Notes: generated by a model not told the origin, from the letters alone. A stretch of 50,040 nt of DNA from Musicola paradisiaca NCPPB 2511 (GCF_000400505.1 NZ_CM001857.1:4560909-4610948); one strand, 5' to 3'; positions 10,365-23,435 are shown, counted from the first letter of the stretch. Program-made: numbers and translations.

Positions 10365-11844
10365 ATGCTGACGCTGGAATCCTTGGAGATGCTGCTATCC
10401 ATTGATGAAAACGATCTGCTCGATGATCTGATCGTGACCATGATGGCTACCCCGCAGTTGGTCATGTTCTTCGACAAGTATCCGCGTCTTAAAACCTCCG
10501 TGATCAAAGACCTGTCCGCCTGGAAAGAAAACCTGAAACTCCGGCTGAGGGATACCCAGACACCGCCGGAACTGGAGAAAGAGTTCACCTGCTACCAGCA
10601 GACGCAGTTTTCCGGTGAAGGCACATTTCAGTCCAACCTGCCGGGGGTCATTTCAACGCTCCGGAGCGTTGATTCCCCATTTCTGCCCCAGGCGGAAACG
10701 ATACTCAAACCGCTCAATGCATCCGCCAGTGCCGTGCTCTCCATCACTGGCGGGCTACATTCCTTGTTTATGCAGCGCTGGCGCATGAGCCTGACCTTGC
10801 AAACCATGAATCTGCATCAACAGATCGTCGAGCAGGAGCGTGAACTGTTGCTGGACGAGATCCAGCAACGCCTGACGATCAGCGGAGCACTGGAACCGGT
10901 ATTGGCAGAGAATGATACGGCAGCGGGGCGGTTGTGGGATTTGACCGCCGGTAAACGGGTCAGCCAACCGTTTGAGATGCTGTGCGATGTCGCTGAATTT
11001 CTTAAACAACAGCCGCAATTACAGCGGTTGGCTGAACGCTTAGGCCGCAGCCGGGAAACCAAATCCGCGCCGGCGCACGAAGCTCCCGTCGAATCATTGC
11101 GGGTCATGGTGCGCGAGCCCGCCGCCATGCCGGAACAAGTGAGCGGCGTGCATCAAAGCGACGATATCCTGAGGTTGATACCCACAGAGCTGTCCACACT
11201 GGGTATCGCCGAACTGGAATACGAATTTTACCGACGCCTGTCGGAGCACCGCCTGATGACATACCGCCTTCAGGGCGATAACTGGCGGGAAAAAACGCTG
11301 GAACGACGTCGCGCACCAGCGCAATGAACAACAGCCGCGCGGCCCGTTCATCGTCTGCGTGGATACGTCGGGCTCCATGGGCGGTTTCAATGAACGCTGC
11401 GCCAAGGCGTTTTGCCTGGCGCTGATGCGCATCGCGCTGGCGGAAAATCGCCGTTGCTACATCATTTTGTTTTCCACCGGCATCGTCAGTTACGAATTGA
11501 CGTCTCCGAATGGTCTGGATGAAGCAACCCGCTTTCTGAGCCAAACATTCCGCGGCGGTACCGACCTGGCTAGTTGTCTTTCCGCGCTGATGAAAGCATT
11601 GGACACTCAAACCTGGCATGACGCCGATGCCGTCGTGATTTCCGACTTTATCGCCCAGCGGCTGCCGGAACCGCTGATCGGCGAAATGAAACGCCGGCAA
11701 CAACAGTCTCAGCACCGTTTTCACGCGGTCGCGATGTCCGATCACGGCAAACCGGGCATCCTGCGTATTTTTGACCACATCTGGCGTTTCGATACCGGGT
11801 TGAAAAGCCGGTTGCTGCGTCGATTTCAGCATGAGAATGCCTGA
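10365..11844 (+). pseudogene. viaA: viaA, VWA-domain partner of RavA, interrupted by a frameshift
   Basis: The first part, from ATG 10365 (MLTLESLEMLLSIDENDLL), stays open to a TGA at 11325-11327. The remainder, with the VWA MIDAS motif DTSGSMGGF, is in the next frame and ends at 11844. Together they cover about 480 residues, the E. coli ViaA length (483). The frames meet around 11301-11310, where GAACGACGTCGC has one base too many, or two too few, to join the parts. The downstream ATG at 11359 would give only a 161-aa piece starting inside the MIDAS motif. Either the gene is inactivated or the read has an error; the ViaA coding potential on both sides is intact. Confidence 0.85.
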
Positions 11845-11930
11845 GCATTCTCTTTCCATCAGGCCAGGGGATTGCTAACCGCGGTGATAAGCAGTAAAAC
11901 GCCCTGACGATCAATAAAGAGAAATATGCC

Positions 11931-12392
11931 ATGGCAGACATCTATTCAATGGACGAGCTCGATCGCGGCATTCTAAACCTGCTGATGGAAAATGCCCGCA
12001 CCCCTTACGCCGAGCTGGCCAAACAGTTTGCAGTCAGTCCCGGCACTATTCATGTGCGGGTAGAAAAAATGAAGCAAGCGGGCATCATTTTGGGTACCCG
12101 ACTCGACATCAACCCCAAGCAGTTGGGCTACGATGTCTGCTGTTTTATCGGCATCATACTGAAAAGCGCCAAGGACTACCCTTCCGCGCTGGAAAAGCTG
12201 AATAACCTGGAAGAAGTCGTGGAAGCCTACTACACCACCGGCCATTACAGCATCTTCATCAAGGTGATGTGCCGTTCCATCGATGCGCTGCAACATGTAC
12301 TTATCAACAAGATCCAGACCATTGATGAAATTCAATCCACCGAAACCCTGATCTCCCTGCAGAACCCGATCATGCGGACTATCACGCCTTAA
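11931..12392 (+). CDS. asnC: Transcriptional regulator AsnC (Lrp/AsnC family)
   Basis: 153 aa (152 in E. coli). An N-terminal winged helix (LDRGILNLLMENARTPYAEL ... VSPGTIHVRVEKMKQAG) is followed by an Lrp-type ligand-binding domain with the AsnC-specific YYTTGHYSIFIKVMCRS. In E. coli AsnC activates the divergent asparagine synthetase gene asnA when asparagine is low and represses its own gene, with read-through affecting mioC. Here asnA is missing from its usual place: only 86 bp separate viaA from asnC. Confidence 0.96.
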   Translation: MADIYSMDELDRGILNLLMENARTPYAELAKQFAVSPGTIHVRVEKMKQAGIILGTRLDINPKQLGYDVCCFIGIILKSAKDYPSALEKLNNLEEVVEAYYTTGHYSIFIKVMCRSIDALQHVLINKIQTIDEIQSTETLISLQNPIMRTITP

Positions 12393-12413
12393 ACGCTTTT
12401 TACTATCCCCTTA

Positions 12414-12422
12414 TTATCCACA
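12414..12422 (+). promoter_or_regulatory. DnaA box upstream of mioC
   Basis: A consensus TTATCCACA between asnC and mioC. The same box exists in the E. coli mioC promoter, where DnaA represses mioC transcription toward oriC. Confidence 0.85.
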
Positions 12423-12424
12423 GG

Positions 12425-12453
12425 TAGATCCCACAAAAATCACAGCGTACAAT
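12425..12453 (+). promoter_or_regulatory. Putative mioC promoter
   Basis: A -10 TACAAT (12448-12453) with a poor -35 (TAGATC, 12425-12430) at 17 bp. The GC-containing sequence after the -10 (GTGCCG) is compatible with the stringent control known for E. coli mioC. The overlapping DnaA box supports the call; the -35 is weak. Confidence 0.5.
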
Positions 12454-12482
12454 GTGCCGTCTTTTATCAGTCGGGATCGCCA

Positions 12483-12926
12483 ATGACGGACATAACCCTT
12501 ATCAGCGGCAGTACGCTGGGCAGCGCCGAGTACGTTGCGGAACATTTGGAAACACTGCTGCAACAAGCCGGGTTTTCCACCAACGTGCAGCACGGCCCGG
12601 CATTGAACGATATCCCGCTGCAGGGATTATGGCTGGTGGTGACGTCCACGCATGGCGCCGGCGATCTTCCCGATAACCTGCAATCGCTTTATGACGAACT
12701 GGTTGCCGGTAAGCCCGATCTTTCTCAGGTTTCCTTCGGTGCGATCGGGATCGGCAGCAGTGAATACGACACGTTCTGCGGCGCGATCGTCAAGATGGAT
12801 CGACTGCTTCAGGATCTTAAGGCTCGTCGGATCGGCGATATGCTACAAGTCGACATAACCAGGCATGAGATACCGGAAGATCCCGCCGAAGTCTGGTTGG
12901 GATCGTGGATCGAACAACTCAAATAA
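12483..12926 (+). CDS. mioC: Flavodoxin-like protein MioC
   Basis: 147 aa, identical in length to E. coli MioC. It is a short-chain flavodoxin fold: phosphate-binding loop SGSTLGSAEYVAE near the N-terminus, STHGAGDLPDN for the FMN isoalloxazine side, and GAIGIGSSEYDTFCGA. In E. coli it is an FMN protein able to support biotin synthase. Its transcription enters oriC, which is the classical link between mioC and initiation control. The gene ends 21 bp before the first DnaA box of the origin. Confidence 0.95.
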   Translation: MTDITLISGSTLGSAEYVAEHLETLLQQAGFSTNVQHGPALNDIPLQGLWLVVTSTHGAGDLPDNLQSLYDELVAGKPDLSQVSFGAIGIGSSEYDTFCGAIVKMDRLLQDLKARRIGDMLQVDITRHEIPEDPAEVWLGSWIEQLK

Positions 12927-12947
12927 AAAATATTTTTTCGCTCTCCC

Positions 12948-13214
12948 TGTGGATAAATCTTTTAAGATCACGGGTAAAACCAGTAGTTATCCAAATGATA
13001 ACTGCTGTTCGTTTTTTGAGTTGTGCATAATCACCGATTCTGATCCCAGCTTATACGGGCTGGGATCACCGATCATTCACAGAGAGTGATCGGTTTTAAC
13101 TCATTGATCTTCATTCCGGATCCCGCGTTATCCACAGCAAGGGACGATCCTAATAAGAGATCTAATAAAGAGATCTTTAAATAAAAAAGATCTTTCTTTA
13201 ACTACCCGACGATC
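12948..13214. other. oriC: Chromosomal replication origin oriC
   Basis: Between mioC and mnmG, as in E. coli. DnaA boxes: R4-like TGTGGATAA (12948-12956), R3-like TTATCCAAA (12987-12995), R2-like TGTGCATAA (13022-13030) and R1-like TTATCCACA (13128-13136). Three AT-rich 13-mers ending in GATC (13150-13162, 13163-13175, 13180-13192) form the duplex-unwinding element on the mnmG side. I count 12 GATC sites between 12966 and 13214, consistent with Dam/SeqA control. A near-consensus IHF site lies at 13097-13109. R1 and R4 are in opposite orientation, as in E. coli. Confidence 0.96.
13097..13109 (-). promoter_or_regulatory. Putative IHF site in oriC
   Basis: Minus strand GATCAATGAGTTA matches the IHF consensus WATCAANNNNTTR except at the first base. 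It lies 18 bp from the R1 box on the side away from the 13-mers, where E. coli oriC has its IHF site. Confidence 0.55.
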
Positions 13215-13222
13215 CTACAGGG

Positions 13223-13251
13223 TTGGTCGCCGGTTCAAACTCAAGTAGAAT
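13223..13251 (+). promoter_or_regulatory. Putative mnmG (gidA) promoter
   Basis: -35 TTGGTC (13223-13228), 17-bp spacer, -10 TAGAAT (13246-13251), then CCCCCACCCC, a strongly GC discriminator as expected for a stringently controlled promoter. It sits between the unwinding element and mnmG; in E. coli gidA transcription here assists origin opening. Confidence 0.7.
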
Positions 13252-13304
13252 CCCCCACCCCAGGGCGAGTAACGATCATTCGCAACCACGCGAGGTGCAG
13301 TACC

Positions 13305-15194
13305 ATGTTTTATCCGGATCCTTTTGACGTCATCGTGATCGGCGGTGGCCATGCAGGTACCGAAGCCGCTATGGCTTCCGCCCGTATGGGACGTCAAACC
13401 CTCCTGTTAACCCACAATATTGATACGCTGGGGCAAATGTCCTGCAACCCGGCGATCGGCGGTATCGGAAAGGGACACCTGGTAAAAGAAATCGATGCCA
13501 TGGGCGGCCTGATGGCGCGCGCCATCGACAGGGGCGGGATTCAGTTTAGGATACTAAACTCCAGCAAAGGGCCAGCCGTTCGCGCCACCCGCGCCCAAGC
13601 GGATAGGGTGCTTTATCGCCAGGCAGTACGTACAGCACTGGAGAACCAGCCTAATCTGATGATCTTCCAGCAGGCTGTCGATGATCTGATCGTGGAAAAC
13701 GATCGTGTGGTGGGCGTAGTGACCCAGATGGGGTTGAAATTTCGCGCCAGAACCGTCGTGCTGACGGTCGGTACTTTTCTTGACGGTAAGATCCATATTG
13801 GTTTGGACAACTACAGCGGCGGTCGCGCCGGCGATCCTCCATCGGTTGCCCTATCACGTCGTTTGAGAGAACTGCCGCTGCGCGTAGGCCGCCTCAAAAC
13901 CGGTACTCCTCCGCGTATTGATGCGCGTACTATCGATTTCAGCGTACTGACCCAACAGCACGGCGATAATCCAATGCCGGTGTTCTCCTTTCTGGGGGAT
14001 GCCAGCCAGCATCCGGCGCAAATGCCTTGTTACATCACGCATACCAATGAACATACTCACGAAGTGATTCGTAATAATCTGGATCGCAGCCCAATGTACG
14101 CCGGTGTTATTGAAGGTATCGGGCCACGTTATTGCCCTTCAATCGAGGATAAGGTCATGCGGTTTGCCGACCGCAATGCGCATCAGATCTTTCTTGAACC
14201 TGAAGGGCTGACCAGCAACGAGATTTATCCGAACGGTATTTCCACCAGCCTCCCGTTTGATGTTCAGTGGCAGATTGTCCGTTCTATGCAGGGAATGGAA
14301 AACGCCAGGATCGTTCGCCCTGGGTATGCGATCGAGTATGACTATTTCGATCCGCGTGATTTGAAACAAACGCTGGAAAGCAAATATATCGCCGGCCTGT
14401 TTTTCGCCGGGCAGATTAACGGCACTACCGGCTACGAAGAGGCCGCTGCCCAGGGGATGCTTGCCGGCCTGAACGCCGCACGTTTGGCATTCGATCAAGA
14501 GGGATGGACGCCGCGTCGCGATCAGGCGTATTTGGGGGTTCTCGTCGACGATCTCTGTACGTTGGGAACACGCGAGCCGTATCGCATGTTTACTTCACGA
14601 GCGGAATACCGGTTGATGCTCAGGGAAGATAACGCCGATCTTCGCCTGACTGAAATTGGACGACAGCTGGGGATGGTGGACGATGAGCGTTGGGCTCGTT
14701 TCAACGAGAAATTGGAAAACATCGAGAAAGAGCGTCAGCGATTGCGTGGAATATTCGTCCATCCGCAGTCCGGGCAGATCGAGCAGGTCAATGTGTTGCT
14801 GAAAACGCCGTTGTCCCGTGAGGCCAGCGGCGAAGATTTACTGCGTCGCCCTGAAATCGACTATGCAATGCTGACCCGCTTACCGATGTTTTCACCCGCA
14901 CTTGTTGACGCCCAGGCGGCTGAGCAGGTGGAGATTCAGGTCAAGTACGAGGGGTATATCGCCCGGCAGCAGGATGAGATCGATAAACAGTCACGGAATG
15001 AAAATACTCTGTTGCCGGCCGATCTTGATTATCGACAGGTAAGTGGATTATCCAACGAAGTGATCGCCAAGTTGAACGACCATAAACCAAGTTCTATTGG
15101 TCAGGCATCCCGGATATCGGGCATCACGCCTGCAGCAATCTCCATTTTGCTGGTGTGGCTCAAAAAACAGGGTTTGCTGCGTCGCAGCGCCTGA
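13305..15194 (+). CDS. mnmG: tRNA U34 carboxymethylaminomethyl modification enzyme MnmG (GidA)
   Basis: 629 aa. It is an FAD-binding partner of MnmE that installs cmnm5 at wobble uridine 34. The N-terminal FAD dinucleotide motif is [29 protein letters not shown] and the family segment [13 protein letters not shown] follow, and the C-terminal helical domain (from about residue 550) is the MnmE/tRNA-binding part. It is the first gene on the right-hand side of oriC, followed by rsmG after a 72-bp gap that holds a GC-rich hairpin. Confidence 0.97.
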   Translation: MFYPDPFDVIVIGGGHAGTEAAMASARMGRQTLLLTHNIDTLGQMSCNPAIGGIGKGHLVKEIDAMGGLMARAIDRGGIQFRILNSSKGPAVRATRAQADRVLYRQAVRTALENQPNLMIFQQAVDDLIVENDRVVGVVTQMGLKFRARTVVLTVGTFLDGKIHIGLDNYSGGRAGDPPSVALSRRLRELPLRVGRLKTGTPPRIDARTIDFSVLTQQHGDNPMPVFSFLGDASQHPAQMPCYITHTNEHTHEVIRNNLDRSPMYAGVIEGIGPRYCPSIEDKVMRFADRNAHQIFLEPEGLTSNEIYPNGISTSLPFDVQWQIVRSMQGMENARIVRPGYAIEYDYFDPRDLKQTLESKYIAGLFFAGQINGTTGYEEAAAQGMLAGLNAARLAFDQEGWTPRRDQAYLGVLVDDLCTLGTREPYRMFTSRAEYRLMLREDNADLRLTEIGRQLGMVDDERWARFNEKLENIEKERQRLRGIFVHPQSGQIEQVNVLLKTPLSREASGEDLLRRPEIDYAMLTRLPMFSPALVDAQAAEQVEIQVKYEGYIARQQDEIDKQSRNENTLLPADLDYRQVSGLSNEVIAKLNDHKPSSIGQASRISGITPAAISILLVWLKKQGLLRRSA

Positions 15195-15213
15195 TTATCC
15201 CCTTTGCTTTTAC

Positions 15214-15231
15214 GGCCGCGGCGACGCGGCC
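15214..15231 (+). other. mnmG-rsmG intergenic hairpin
   Basis: A perfect 7-bp GC stem, GGCCGCG / CGCGGCC, with loop GCGA. There is no U-tract, so it is more likely an mRNA processing or stability element between cotranscribed genes than a terminator. Confidence 0.6.
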
Positions 15232-15266
15232 TGTCGCTTATTATCAACCAACAATCAGGATTTCCC

Positions 15267-15887
15267 GTGCTCCAGAAACTCGACCGCTTGTTACAGCTTG
15301 CCGGTATGGCGTTGACCGATAAGCAGAAAGATTTGCTTATCCGGTATGTCGGTTTGCTTCACAAGTGGAATAAAGCCTATAACCTGACGTCCGTGCGTGA
15401 GCCTGAGCAGATGTTGATTCGTCATATCATGGATAGCCTGGTCGTGGCGCCGTATCTTGCCGGAAAGCGCTTTATCGATGTGGGAACCGGGCCGGGATTA
15501 CCCGGTGTGCCGTTATCCATTGTTCTCCCCGATGCTCATTTCGTTCTGCTGGATAGCCTGGGTAAGCGCGTGCGGTTTTTACGTCAGGTTCAGCATGAGT
15601 TGCAACTGACCAATATCGAACCGGTTCAAAGTCGGGTTGAGGATTATCCTTCCGAGCCGCCATTCGACGGCGTTATCAGCCGCGCATTTGCTTCGTTACA
15701 GGATATGGTTGATTGGTGTAAACACCTGCCTGCGCATTCGACCGGGCGATTTTACGCTCTGAAAGGGGGAGTGCCTCACGACGAGCTGGAACGGCTTTCT
15801 GAAGGCGTTGTGCTGGATAAAATCGTTCCCTTATCCGTTCCTGAGTTAGAAGGCGAGCGCCATTTAGTGGTGCTTAAACCAAACTAA
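15267..15887 (+). CDS. rsmG: 16S rRNA (guanine-527-N7)-methyltransferase RsmG (GidB)
   Basis: 206 aa (207 in E. coli), a SAM-dependent methyltransferase making m7G527 in 16S rRNA. The SAM-binding motif [15 protein letters not shown] is near residue 70, followed by [19 protein letters not shown]. The GTG at 15267 was chosen: AGGA lies about 7 nt upstream and the protein then starts [13 protein letters not shown] like its homologues. A longer reading from 15204 adds 21 residues with no family match. It completes the mnmG-rsmG pair. Confidence 0.94.
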   Translation: MLQKLDRLLQLAGMALTDKQKDLLIRYVGLLHKWNKAYNLTSVREPEQMLIRHIMDSLVVAPYLAGKRFIDVGTGPGLPGVPLSIVLPDAHFVLLDSLGKRVRFLRQVQHELQLTNIEPVQSRVEDYPSEPPFDGVISRAFASLQDMVDWCKHLPAHSTGRFYALKGGVPHDELERLSEGVVLDKIVPLSVPELEGERHLVVLKPN

Positions 15888-16260
15888 TTTTGTCATTTAT
15901 CAAAAAAATTATAAATATTTTTAAGATTATCATGCTTATAGCTTTTGATGAAATAGTGTTGGCCGCAATGAGTGTATTCACGAAATATTTACAAGCCTGT
16001 TGTATATCTGTGCGTAGTCGGCTTTTTTAGTGTTTCGTTTTCGTGCGGCGAATAGGATTTCTTTCGCTGTTTTTTTTAGTGAAGATTGTTAAAAAAAATG
16101 GAAAAAAATTATCTTGCTTGTCAATAGATGGTTTTAATAGTGCATGTTGGCTGTTTTCTTAATGTTTGTTTTTAAAGTATTGAAATTAAAAAAGATAAAT
16201 CCCTTTTTTTGCTAAAGACAATAAAAAATCAATTCATATATAAATGCATCATCTTTGTTT

Positions 16261-16280
16261 TATGTGAGAGGTATCACATA
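16261..16280. promoter_or_regulatory. Candidate CRP site upstream of atp operon
   Basis: TATGTGAGAGGTATCACATA contains a perfect TGTGA-N6-TCACA and is nearly fully palindromic. It is about 115 bp from the -35 of the predicted atp promoter, too far for ordinary CRP activation of that promoter, so its target is unclear. Confidence 0.6.
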
Positions 16281-16392
16281 TTACCGGTGATTGAATAGCG
16301 GCGTGTTCCGCGGTGTGTATTGAAGATAGTTAGTAAAAATAAGGCTTCGGAAACAGATTTAAATAATCATTCACCTTTTTGCTACTTATTGA

Positions 16393-16420
16393 TTGAATTC
16401 GCTTGGCTGACCCGTATAAT
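16393..16420 (+). promoter_or_regulatory. Putative atp operon promoter
   Basis: -35 TTGAAT (16393-16398), 16-bp spacer, consensus -10 TATAAT (16415-16420), about 95 bp upstream of atpI. Confidence 0.65.
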
Positions 16421-16514
16421 TTGCTCGTTTTTCGCTGCTTGACTCGTCACTTCAAAGGCAGTTTTATACGGTCATTCAGCATACCTCTGAACGGTGCTTT
16501 AGAGAGCAAATATC

Positions 16515-18032
<1,518 letters not shown>

Positions 18033-18057
18033 TAACTCATGAAAGAGGCATTGTGCT

Positions 18058-18528
18058 GTGAATCTTAACGCAACAATCCTCGGCCAGGCCATTGCGTTCG
18101 TCCTGTTTGTCTGGTTCTGCATGAAGTATGTATGGCCGCCGATTATGGCTGCCATTGAAAAGCGTCAGAAAGAAATTGCTGACGGTCTTGCTTCCGCAGA
18201 ACGTGCCAAAAAAGATCTGAACTTAGCGCAGGCCAATGCGACCGACCAATTGAAAAAAGCCAAAGCCGACGCTCAGCATATTGTTGAGCAGGCGAACAAG
18301 CAGCGTGCTCAGATTCTGGAAGAAGCCAAAACTGAAGCTGAAGTTGAACGCAACAAAATCGTGGCGCAGGCTCAGGCTGAAATTGAAGCCGAACGCAAAC
18401 GTGCCCGCGAAGAGTTGCGTAAGCAGGTTGCTATGTTGGCGATTGCCGGTGCCGAGAAAATCATTGAGCGCTCTGTGGATGAAGCTGCTAACAGCGACAT
18501 CGTTGATAAACTGGTCGCTGAACTTTAA
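18058..18528 (+). CDS. atpF: ATP synthase F0 subunit b
   Basis: 156 aa, GTG start as in E. coli. One N-terminal membrane helix (about residues 5-27) is followed by a long charged, alanine-rich coiled coil that forms the peripheral stalk dimer. The C-terminus ([19 protein letters not shown]) binds the delta subunit. The 66-nt gap after atpE has no terminator. Confidence 0.97.
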   Translation: MNLNATILGQAIAFVLFVWFCMKYVWPPIMAAIEKRQKEIADGLASAERAKKDLNLAQANATDQLKKAKADAQHIVEQANKQRAQILEEAKTEAEVERNKIVAQAQAEIEAERKRAREELRKQVAMLAIAGAEKIIERSVDEAANSDIVDKLVAEL

Positions 18529-18542
18529 GGAGGGAGGGGCTG

Positions 18543-19076
18543 ATGTCTGAATTTGTCACGGTAGCTCGCCCCTACGCCAAAGCAGCTTTTGACTTTGCCG
18601 TTGAACACCAGGCAGTTGAGCGCTGGCAACAAATGCTGGCATTTGTTGCCGAAGTCTCCCGTAACGAACATATCGCTGGTTTGCTTGCCGGGGCTATTGC
18701 GCCCCAAACGCTGGCGAAGACGTTTATTACGGTGTGTGGCGATCAACTGGATGAAGCGGGCCAGAACCTGATCCGGGTCATGGCTGAAAACGGACGTCTG
18801 CCGGTACTGCCTGAAGTACTGGAACAGTTTGTTCAACTGCGTGCGGAGCTGGAGTCGACGGTGGATGTCGAGGTGGTTTCTGCAGCTACGTTGAGCGAGC
18901 AGCAGTTATCGCGGATTACCGCGGCGATGGAACAACGTCTGTCACGTAAAGTGAAGCTGAATTGCAAAATTGATAAGTCTGTTGTCGCTGGTGTGGTTAT
19001 CCGCGCTGGCGATCTGGTGATCGACGGCAGTATTCGCGGCCGTTTGGAACGCCTGGCAGACGTCTTGCAGTCTTAA
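18543..19076 (+). CDS. atpH: ATP synthase F1 subunit delta
   Basis: 177 aa, the E. coli length. It joins the b dimer to the top of the alpha3beta3 head. [19 protein letters not shown] is the family N-terminus and the C-terminal [19 protein letters not shown] is conserved. AAGGAGGGAGG just upstream is a very strong Shine-Dalgarno. Confidence 0.97.
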   Translation: MSEFVTVARPYAKAAFDFAVEHQAVERWQQMLAFVAEVSRNEHIAGLLAGAIAPQTLAKTFITVCGDQLDEAGQNLIRVMAENGRLPVLPEVLEQFVQLRAELESTVDVEVVSAATLSEQQLSRITAAMEQRLSRKVKLNCKIDKSVVAGVVIRAGDLVIDGSIRGRLERLADVLQS

Positions 19077-19088
19077 GGGGACTGGAGC

Positions 19089-20630
19089 ATGCAACTGAAT
19101 TCCACCGAAATCAGTGAACTGATCAAGCAGCGGATTGCTCAGTTCAATGTTGTGAGTGAAGCTCACAACGAAGGTACTATCGTTTCCGTCAGCGACGGGA
19201 TCATCCGTGTACACGGTCTTGCCGATGTTATGCAGGGGGAAATGATTTCTCTGCCGGGCAACCGTTATGCGATTGCACTGAACCTGGAGCGCGACTCCGT
19301 AGGTGCTGTGGTCATGGGTCCGTATGCGGATCTGGCCGAAGGTATGAAAGTAAAATGTACCGGCCGTATTCTGGAAGTTCCGGTCGGTCGTGGTCTGTTG
19401 GGCCGCGTAGTTAACACCCTGGGCGAGCCGATTGACGGAAAAGGCCCGATCGACAACGACGGTTTCTCTCCGGTTGAAGCGATTGCGCCGGGCGTTATCG
19501 AGCGTCAGTCCGTTGATCAGCCGGTGCAGACGGGTTACAAATCCGTCGACGCCATGATCCCAATCGGTCGAGGCCAGCGTGAGCTGATCATCGGCGACCG
19601 TCAGACCGGTAAAACCGCGCTGGCAATCGACGCTATCATCAACCAGCGCGACTCTGGCATCAAATGCGTGTATGTAGCTATCGGCCAGAAAGCTTCCACC
19701 ATCTCTAACGTGGTACGCAAGCTGGAAGAACACGGTGCGCTGGCTAATACCATTGTCGTGGTGGCTACCGCGTCCGAATCTGCTGCGCTGCAATATCTGG
19801 CGCCGTATGCCGGTTGCGCGATGGGCGAATACTTCCGCGATCGCGGCGAAGACGCACTGATCATTTATGACGATCTGTCCAAGCAGGCGGTTGCTTATCG
19901 CCAGATTTCCCTGCTGCTGCGTCGTCCGCCTGGTCGTGAAGCGTATCCTGGCGACGTTTTCTACCTGCATTCCCGTCTGCTGGAACGTGCTGCGCGTGTC
20001 AACGCCGACTACGTCGAAGCTTTCACCAAGGGTGAAGTGAAAGGGAAAACCGGTTCTCTGACCGCACTGCCGATCATTGAAACTCAGGCTGGCGACGTTT
20101 CCGCGTTCGTTCCGACCAACGTAATTTCGATTACCGACGGTCAGATCTTCCTGGAATCCAACCTGTTCAACTCCGGTATTCGTCCGGCGGTTAACCCTGG
20201 TATCTCCGTATCCCGTGTGGGCGGCGCCGCCCAGACCAAGATCGTGAAGAAACTGTCCGGTGGTATTCGTACCGCGCTGGCGCAGTATCGTGAACTGGCG
20301 GCATTCTCCCAGTTTGCCTCCGATCTGGATGATGCGACCCGCAAACAGTTGAGCCACGGTCAGAAAGTGACCGAACTGCTGAAACAGAAGCAGTACGCTC
20401 CGTTGTCGGTTGCACAGCAATCACTGGTGTTGTTCGCGGCGGAACGTGGTTATCTGGAAGACGTTGAACTGGCGAAAGTCGGCAGCTTCGAGGCCGCATT
20501 GCAGGCATATGCCAGCCGTGAACACGGTGAGCTTCTGCAGAGTATCGACCAGACTGGCGCTTATAACGACGAGATCGAGGGTAAATTCAAAGCCATCCTC
20601 GATACCTTTAAGGCAACCCAGTCCTGGTAA
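19089..20630 (+). CDS. atpA: ATP synthase F1 subunit alpha
   Basis: 513 aa, the E. coli length. It carries the non-catalytic nucleotide sites. Walker A GDRQTGKT (about 169-176), [16 protein letters not shown] (Walker B region) and [17 protein letters not shown] (the alpha/beta signature) are present. A hairpin follows in the gap to atpG. Confidence 0.98.
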   Translation: MQLNSTEISELIKQRIAQFNVVSEAHNEGTIVSVSDGIIRVHGLADVMQGEMISLPGNRYAIALNLERDSVGAVVMGPYADLAEGMKVKCTGRILEVPVGRGLLGRVVNTLGEPIDGKGPIDNDGFSPVEAIAPGVIERQSVDQPVQTGYKSVDAMIPIGRGQRELIIGDRQTGKTALAIDAIINQRDSGIKCVYVAIGQKASTISNVVRKLEEHGALANTIVVVATASESAALQYLAPYAGCAMGEYFRDRGEDALIIYDDLSKQAVAYRQISLLLRRPPGREAYPGDVFYLHSRLLERAARVNADYVEAFTKGEVKGKTGSLTALPIIETQAGDVSAFVPTNVISITDGQIFLESNLFNSGIRPAVNPGISVSRVGGAAQTKIVKKLSGGIRTALAQYRELAAFSQFASDLDDATRKQLSHGQKVTELLKQKQYAPLSVAQQSLVLFAAERGYLEDVELAKVGSFEAALQAYASREHGELLQSIDQTGAYNDEIEGKFKAILDTFKATQSW

Positions 20631-20638
20631 CGCCCTGT

Positions 20639-20659
20639 GGCCTGCCTTAACGGCAGGCC
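20639..20659 (+). other. atpA-atpG intergenic stem-loop
   Basis: A perfect 8-bp stem GGCCTGCC / GGCAGGCC with a 5-nt loop. No U-tract follows, so the operon should read through; it may tune the relative amounts of alpha and gamma. Confidence 0.6.
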
Positions 20660-20683
20660 GCTAGGCATTGAGGAGAAGCTAAG

Positions 20684-21547
20684 ATGGCCGGCGCAAAAGA
20701 GATACGTAGTAAGATCGGAAGCGTCCAGAACACGCAGAAGATCACCAAAGCGATGGAAATGGTCGCCGCTTCCAAAATGCGTAAATCGCAGGATCGTATG
20801 GCGGCCAGCCGTCCTTATGCGGAAACCATACGCAAAGTGATTGGTCACCTTGCGTTAGGGAATCTGGAATACAAACATCCATACCTGGAAGAGCGGGAAA
20901 TCAAGCGCGTCGGGTATCTGGTGGTGTCTACCGACCGTGGTCTATGTGGTGGTTTGAACATTAACCTGTTCAAGAAACTGCTGGGCGACATGAAGGGATG
21001 GAGCGAAAAAGGCGTCGATGTTGATTTGGCGATGATCGGCTCCAAAGGCGTATCCTTCTTTGGTTCTGTAGGTGCAAACATTGTTGCTCAGGTTACTGGT
21101 ATGGGTGATAACCCGTCGCTGTCCGAATTGATCGGTCCGGTAAAAGTCATGCTGCAGGCCTACGACGAAGGTCGTTTGGACAAGCTGTATGTCGTGAGCA
21201 ACAAGTTCATCAATACCATGTCTCAGGTTCCACAAGTTGTTCAGTTGCTGCCGCTGCCAGCGGCGGAAGAAGGCGAACTGACGAAGAAATCCTGGGATTA
21301 CCTGTATGAACCCGATCCTAAGTCGCTACTGGATACCCTGTTGCGCCGCTATGTGGAGTCTCAGGTTTATCAGGGCGCCGTAGAAAACCTGGCCAGTGAA
21401 CAGGCCGCGCGAATGGTAGCGATGAAAGCCGCGACGGATAACGGCGGCAACCTGATCAAAGAGCTGCAGTTGGTTTACAACAAGGCGCGTCAGGCAAGCA
21501 TCACTCAGGAACTCACCGAAATCGTATCGGGAGCCTCCGCGGTTTAA
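20684..21547 (+). CDS. atpG: ATP synthase F1 subunit gamma
   Basis: 287 aa, the E. coli length. It is the central rotor shaft made of N- and C-terminal helices. The N-terminal [20 protein letters not shown] and the C-terminal [20 protein letters not shown] are the conserved coiled-coil segments, and [11 protein letters not shown] is the family signature in the Rossmann-like part. GGAGAAG provides the ribosome-binding site. Confidence 0.97.
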   Translation: MAGAKEIRSKIGSVQNTQKITKAMEMVAASKMRKSQDRMAASRPYAETIRKVIGHLALGNLEYKHPYLEEREIKRVGYLVVSTDRGLCGGLNINLFKKLLGDMKGWSEKGVDVDLAMIGSKGVSFFGSVGANIVAQVTGMGDNPSLSELIGPVKVMLQAYDEGRLDKLYVVSNKFINTMSQVPQVVQLLPLPAAEEGELTKKSWDYLYEPDPKSLLDTLLRRYVESQVYQGAVENLASEQAARMVAMKAATDNGGNLIKELQLVYNKARQASITQELTEIVSGASAV

Positions 21548-22978
<1,431 letters not shown>

Positions 22979-22998
22979 CGCCTTGATAGGAGGGTGAT

Positions 22999-23421
22999 AT
23001 GGCTGCTATGACTTACCATCTGGATGTCGTCAGTGCGGAACAGGCGCTGTTTTCTGGTCTGGTACAGAAGATCCAGGTAACTGGTGTCGAAGGCGAACTG
23101 GGGATTTACCCTGGCCACGCCCCCCTGCTCACTGCCATTAAGCCTGGTATGGTGCGTATCGTTAAGCAGTACGGTGAAGAAGAATATATCTACTTGTCCG
23201 GCGGTGTCCTTGAGGTACAGCCGAATATGGTGACCGTATTGTCTGATACCGCCATTCGTGGGCAGGATCTTGATGAAGCGCGTGCGTTGGAGTCAAAACG
23301 CAAAGCGGAAGCGCATATTCACAACACGCATGGTGATGTGGATTATGCCCAGGCTTCGGCTGAACTGGCTAAAGCGATTGCCAAGCTGCGTGTCATTGAG
23401 CTGACCAAGAAAGCGATGTAA
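22999..23421 (+). CDS. atpC: ATP synthase F1 subunit epsilon
   Basis: 140 aa (139 in E. coli). An N-terminal beta-sandwich ([16 protein letters not shown]) is followed by a C-terminal helical hairpin ([20 protein letters not shown]) that can inhibit the rotor. The start at 22999 has AGGAGGGTGAT immediately upstream. It is the last gene of the operon, with a strong terminator 14 nt after the stop. Confidence 0.97.
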   Translation: MAAMTYHLDVVSAEQALFSGLVQKIQVTGVEGELGIYPGHAPLLTAIKPGMVRIVKQYGEEEYIYLSGGVLEVQPNMVTVLSDTAIRGQDLDEARALESKRKAEAHIHNTHGDVDYAQASAELAKAIAKLRVIELTKKAM

Positions 23422-23435
23422 CAGTATGGGTTGTC

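Larger units (their letters stand above)
15888..16514. other. A/T-rich rsmG-atpI intergenic region
   Basis: About 630 bp with no convincing gene, rich in A/T tracts (especially 15890-16260). It holds a consensus CRP-type palindrome at 16261-16280 and the probable atp promoter at 16393-16420. E. coli has a gap of similar size here. Confidence 0.7.

Noticed and set aside
11281-11300. Programmed frameshift signal in viaA (A-run AAAAAA)
   Set aside because: The shift needed is +1 type, while A-runs promote -1 slippage, and other ViaA genes need no frameshift; mutation or error is simpler.
12865-13089. 74-codon frame entering oriC
   Set aside because: It runs through DnaA boxes and the origin in a frame overlapping mioC; not expected to be coding.
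18942-20420. 492-codon open frame on the minus strand
   Set aside because: It lies fully antisense to atpA and is a by-product of the codon bias of that strongly conserved gene; low-complexity His/Gln/Arg-rich translation.
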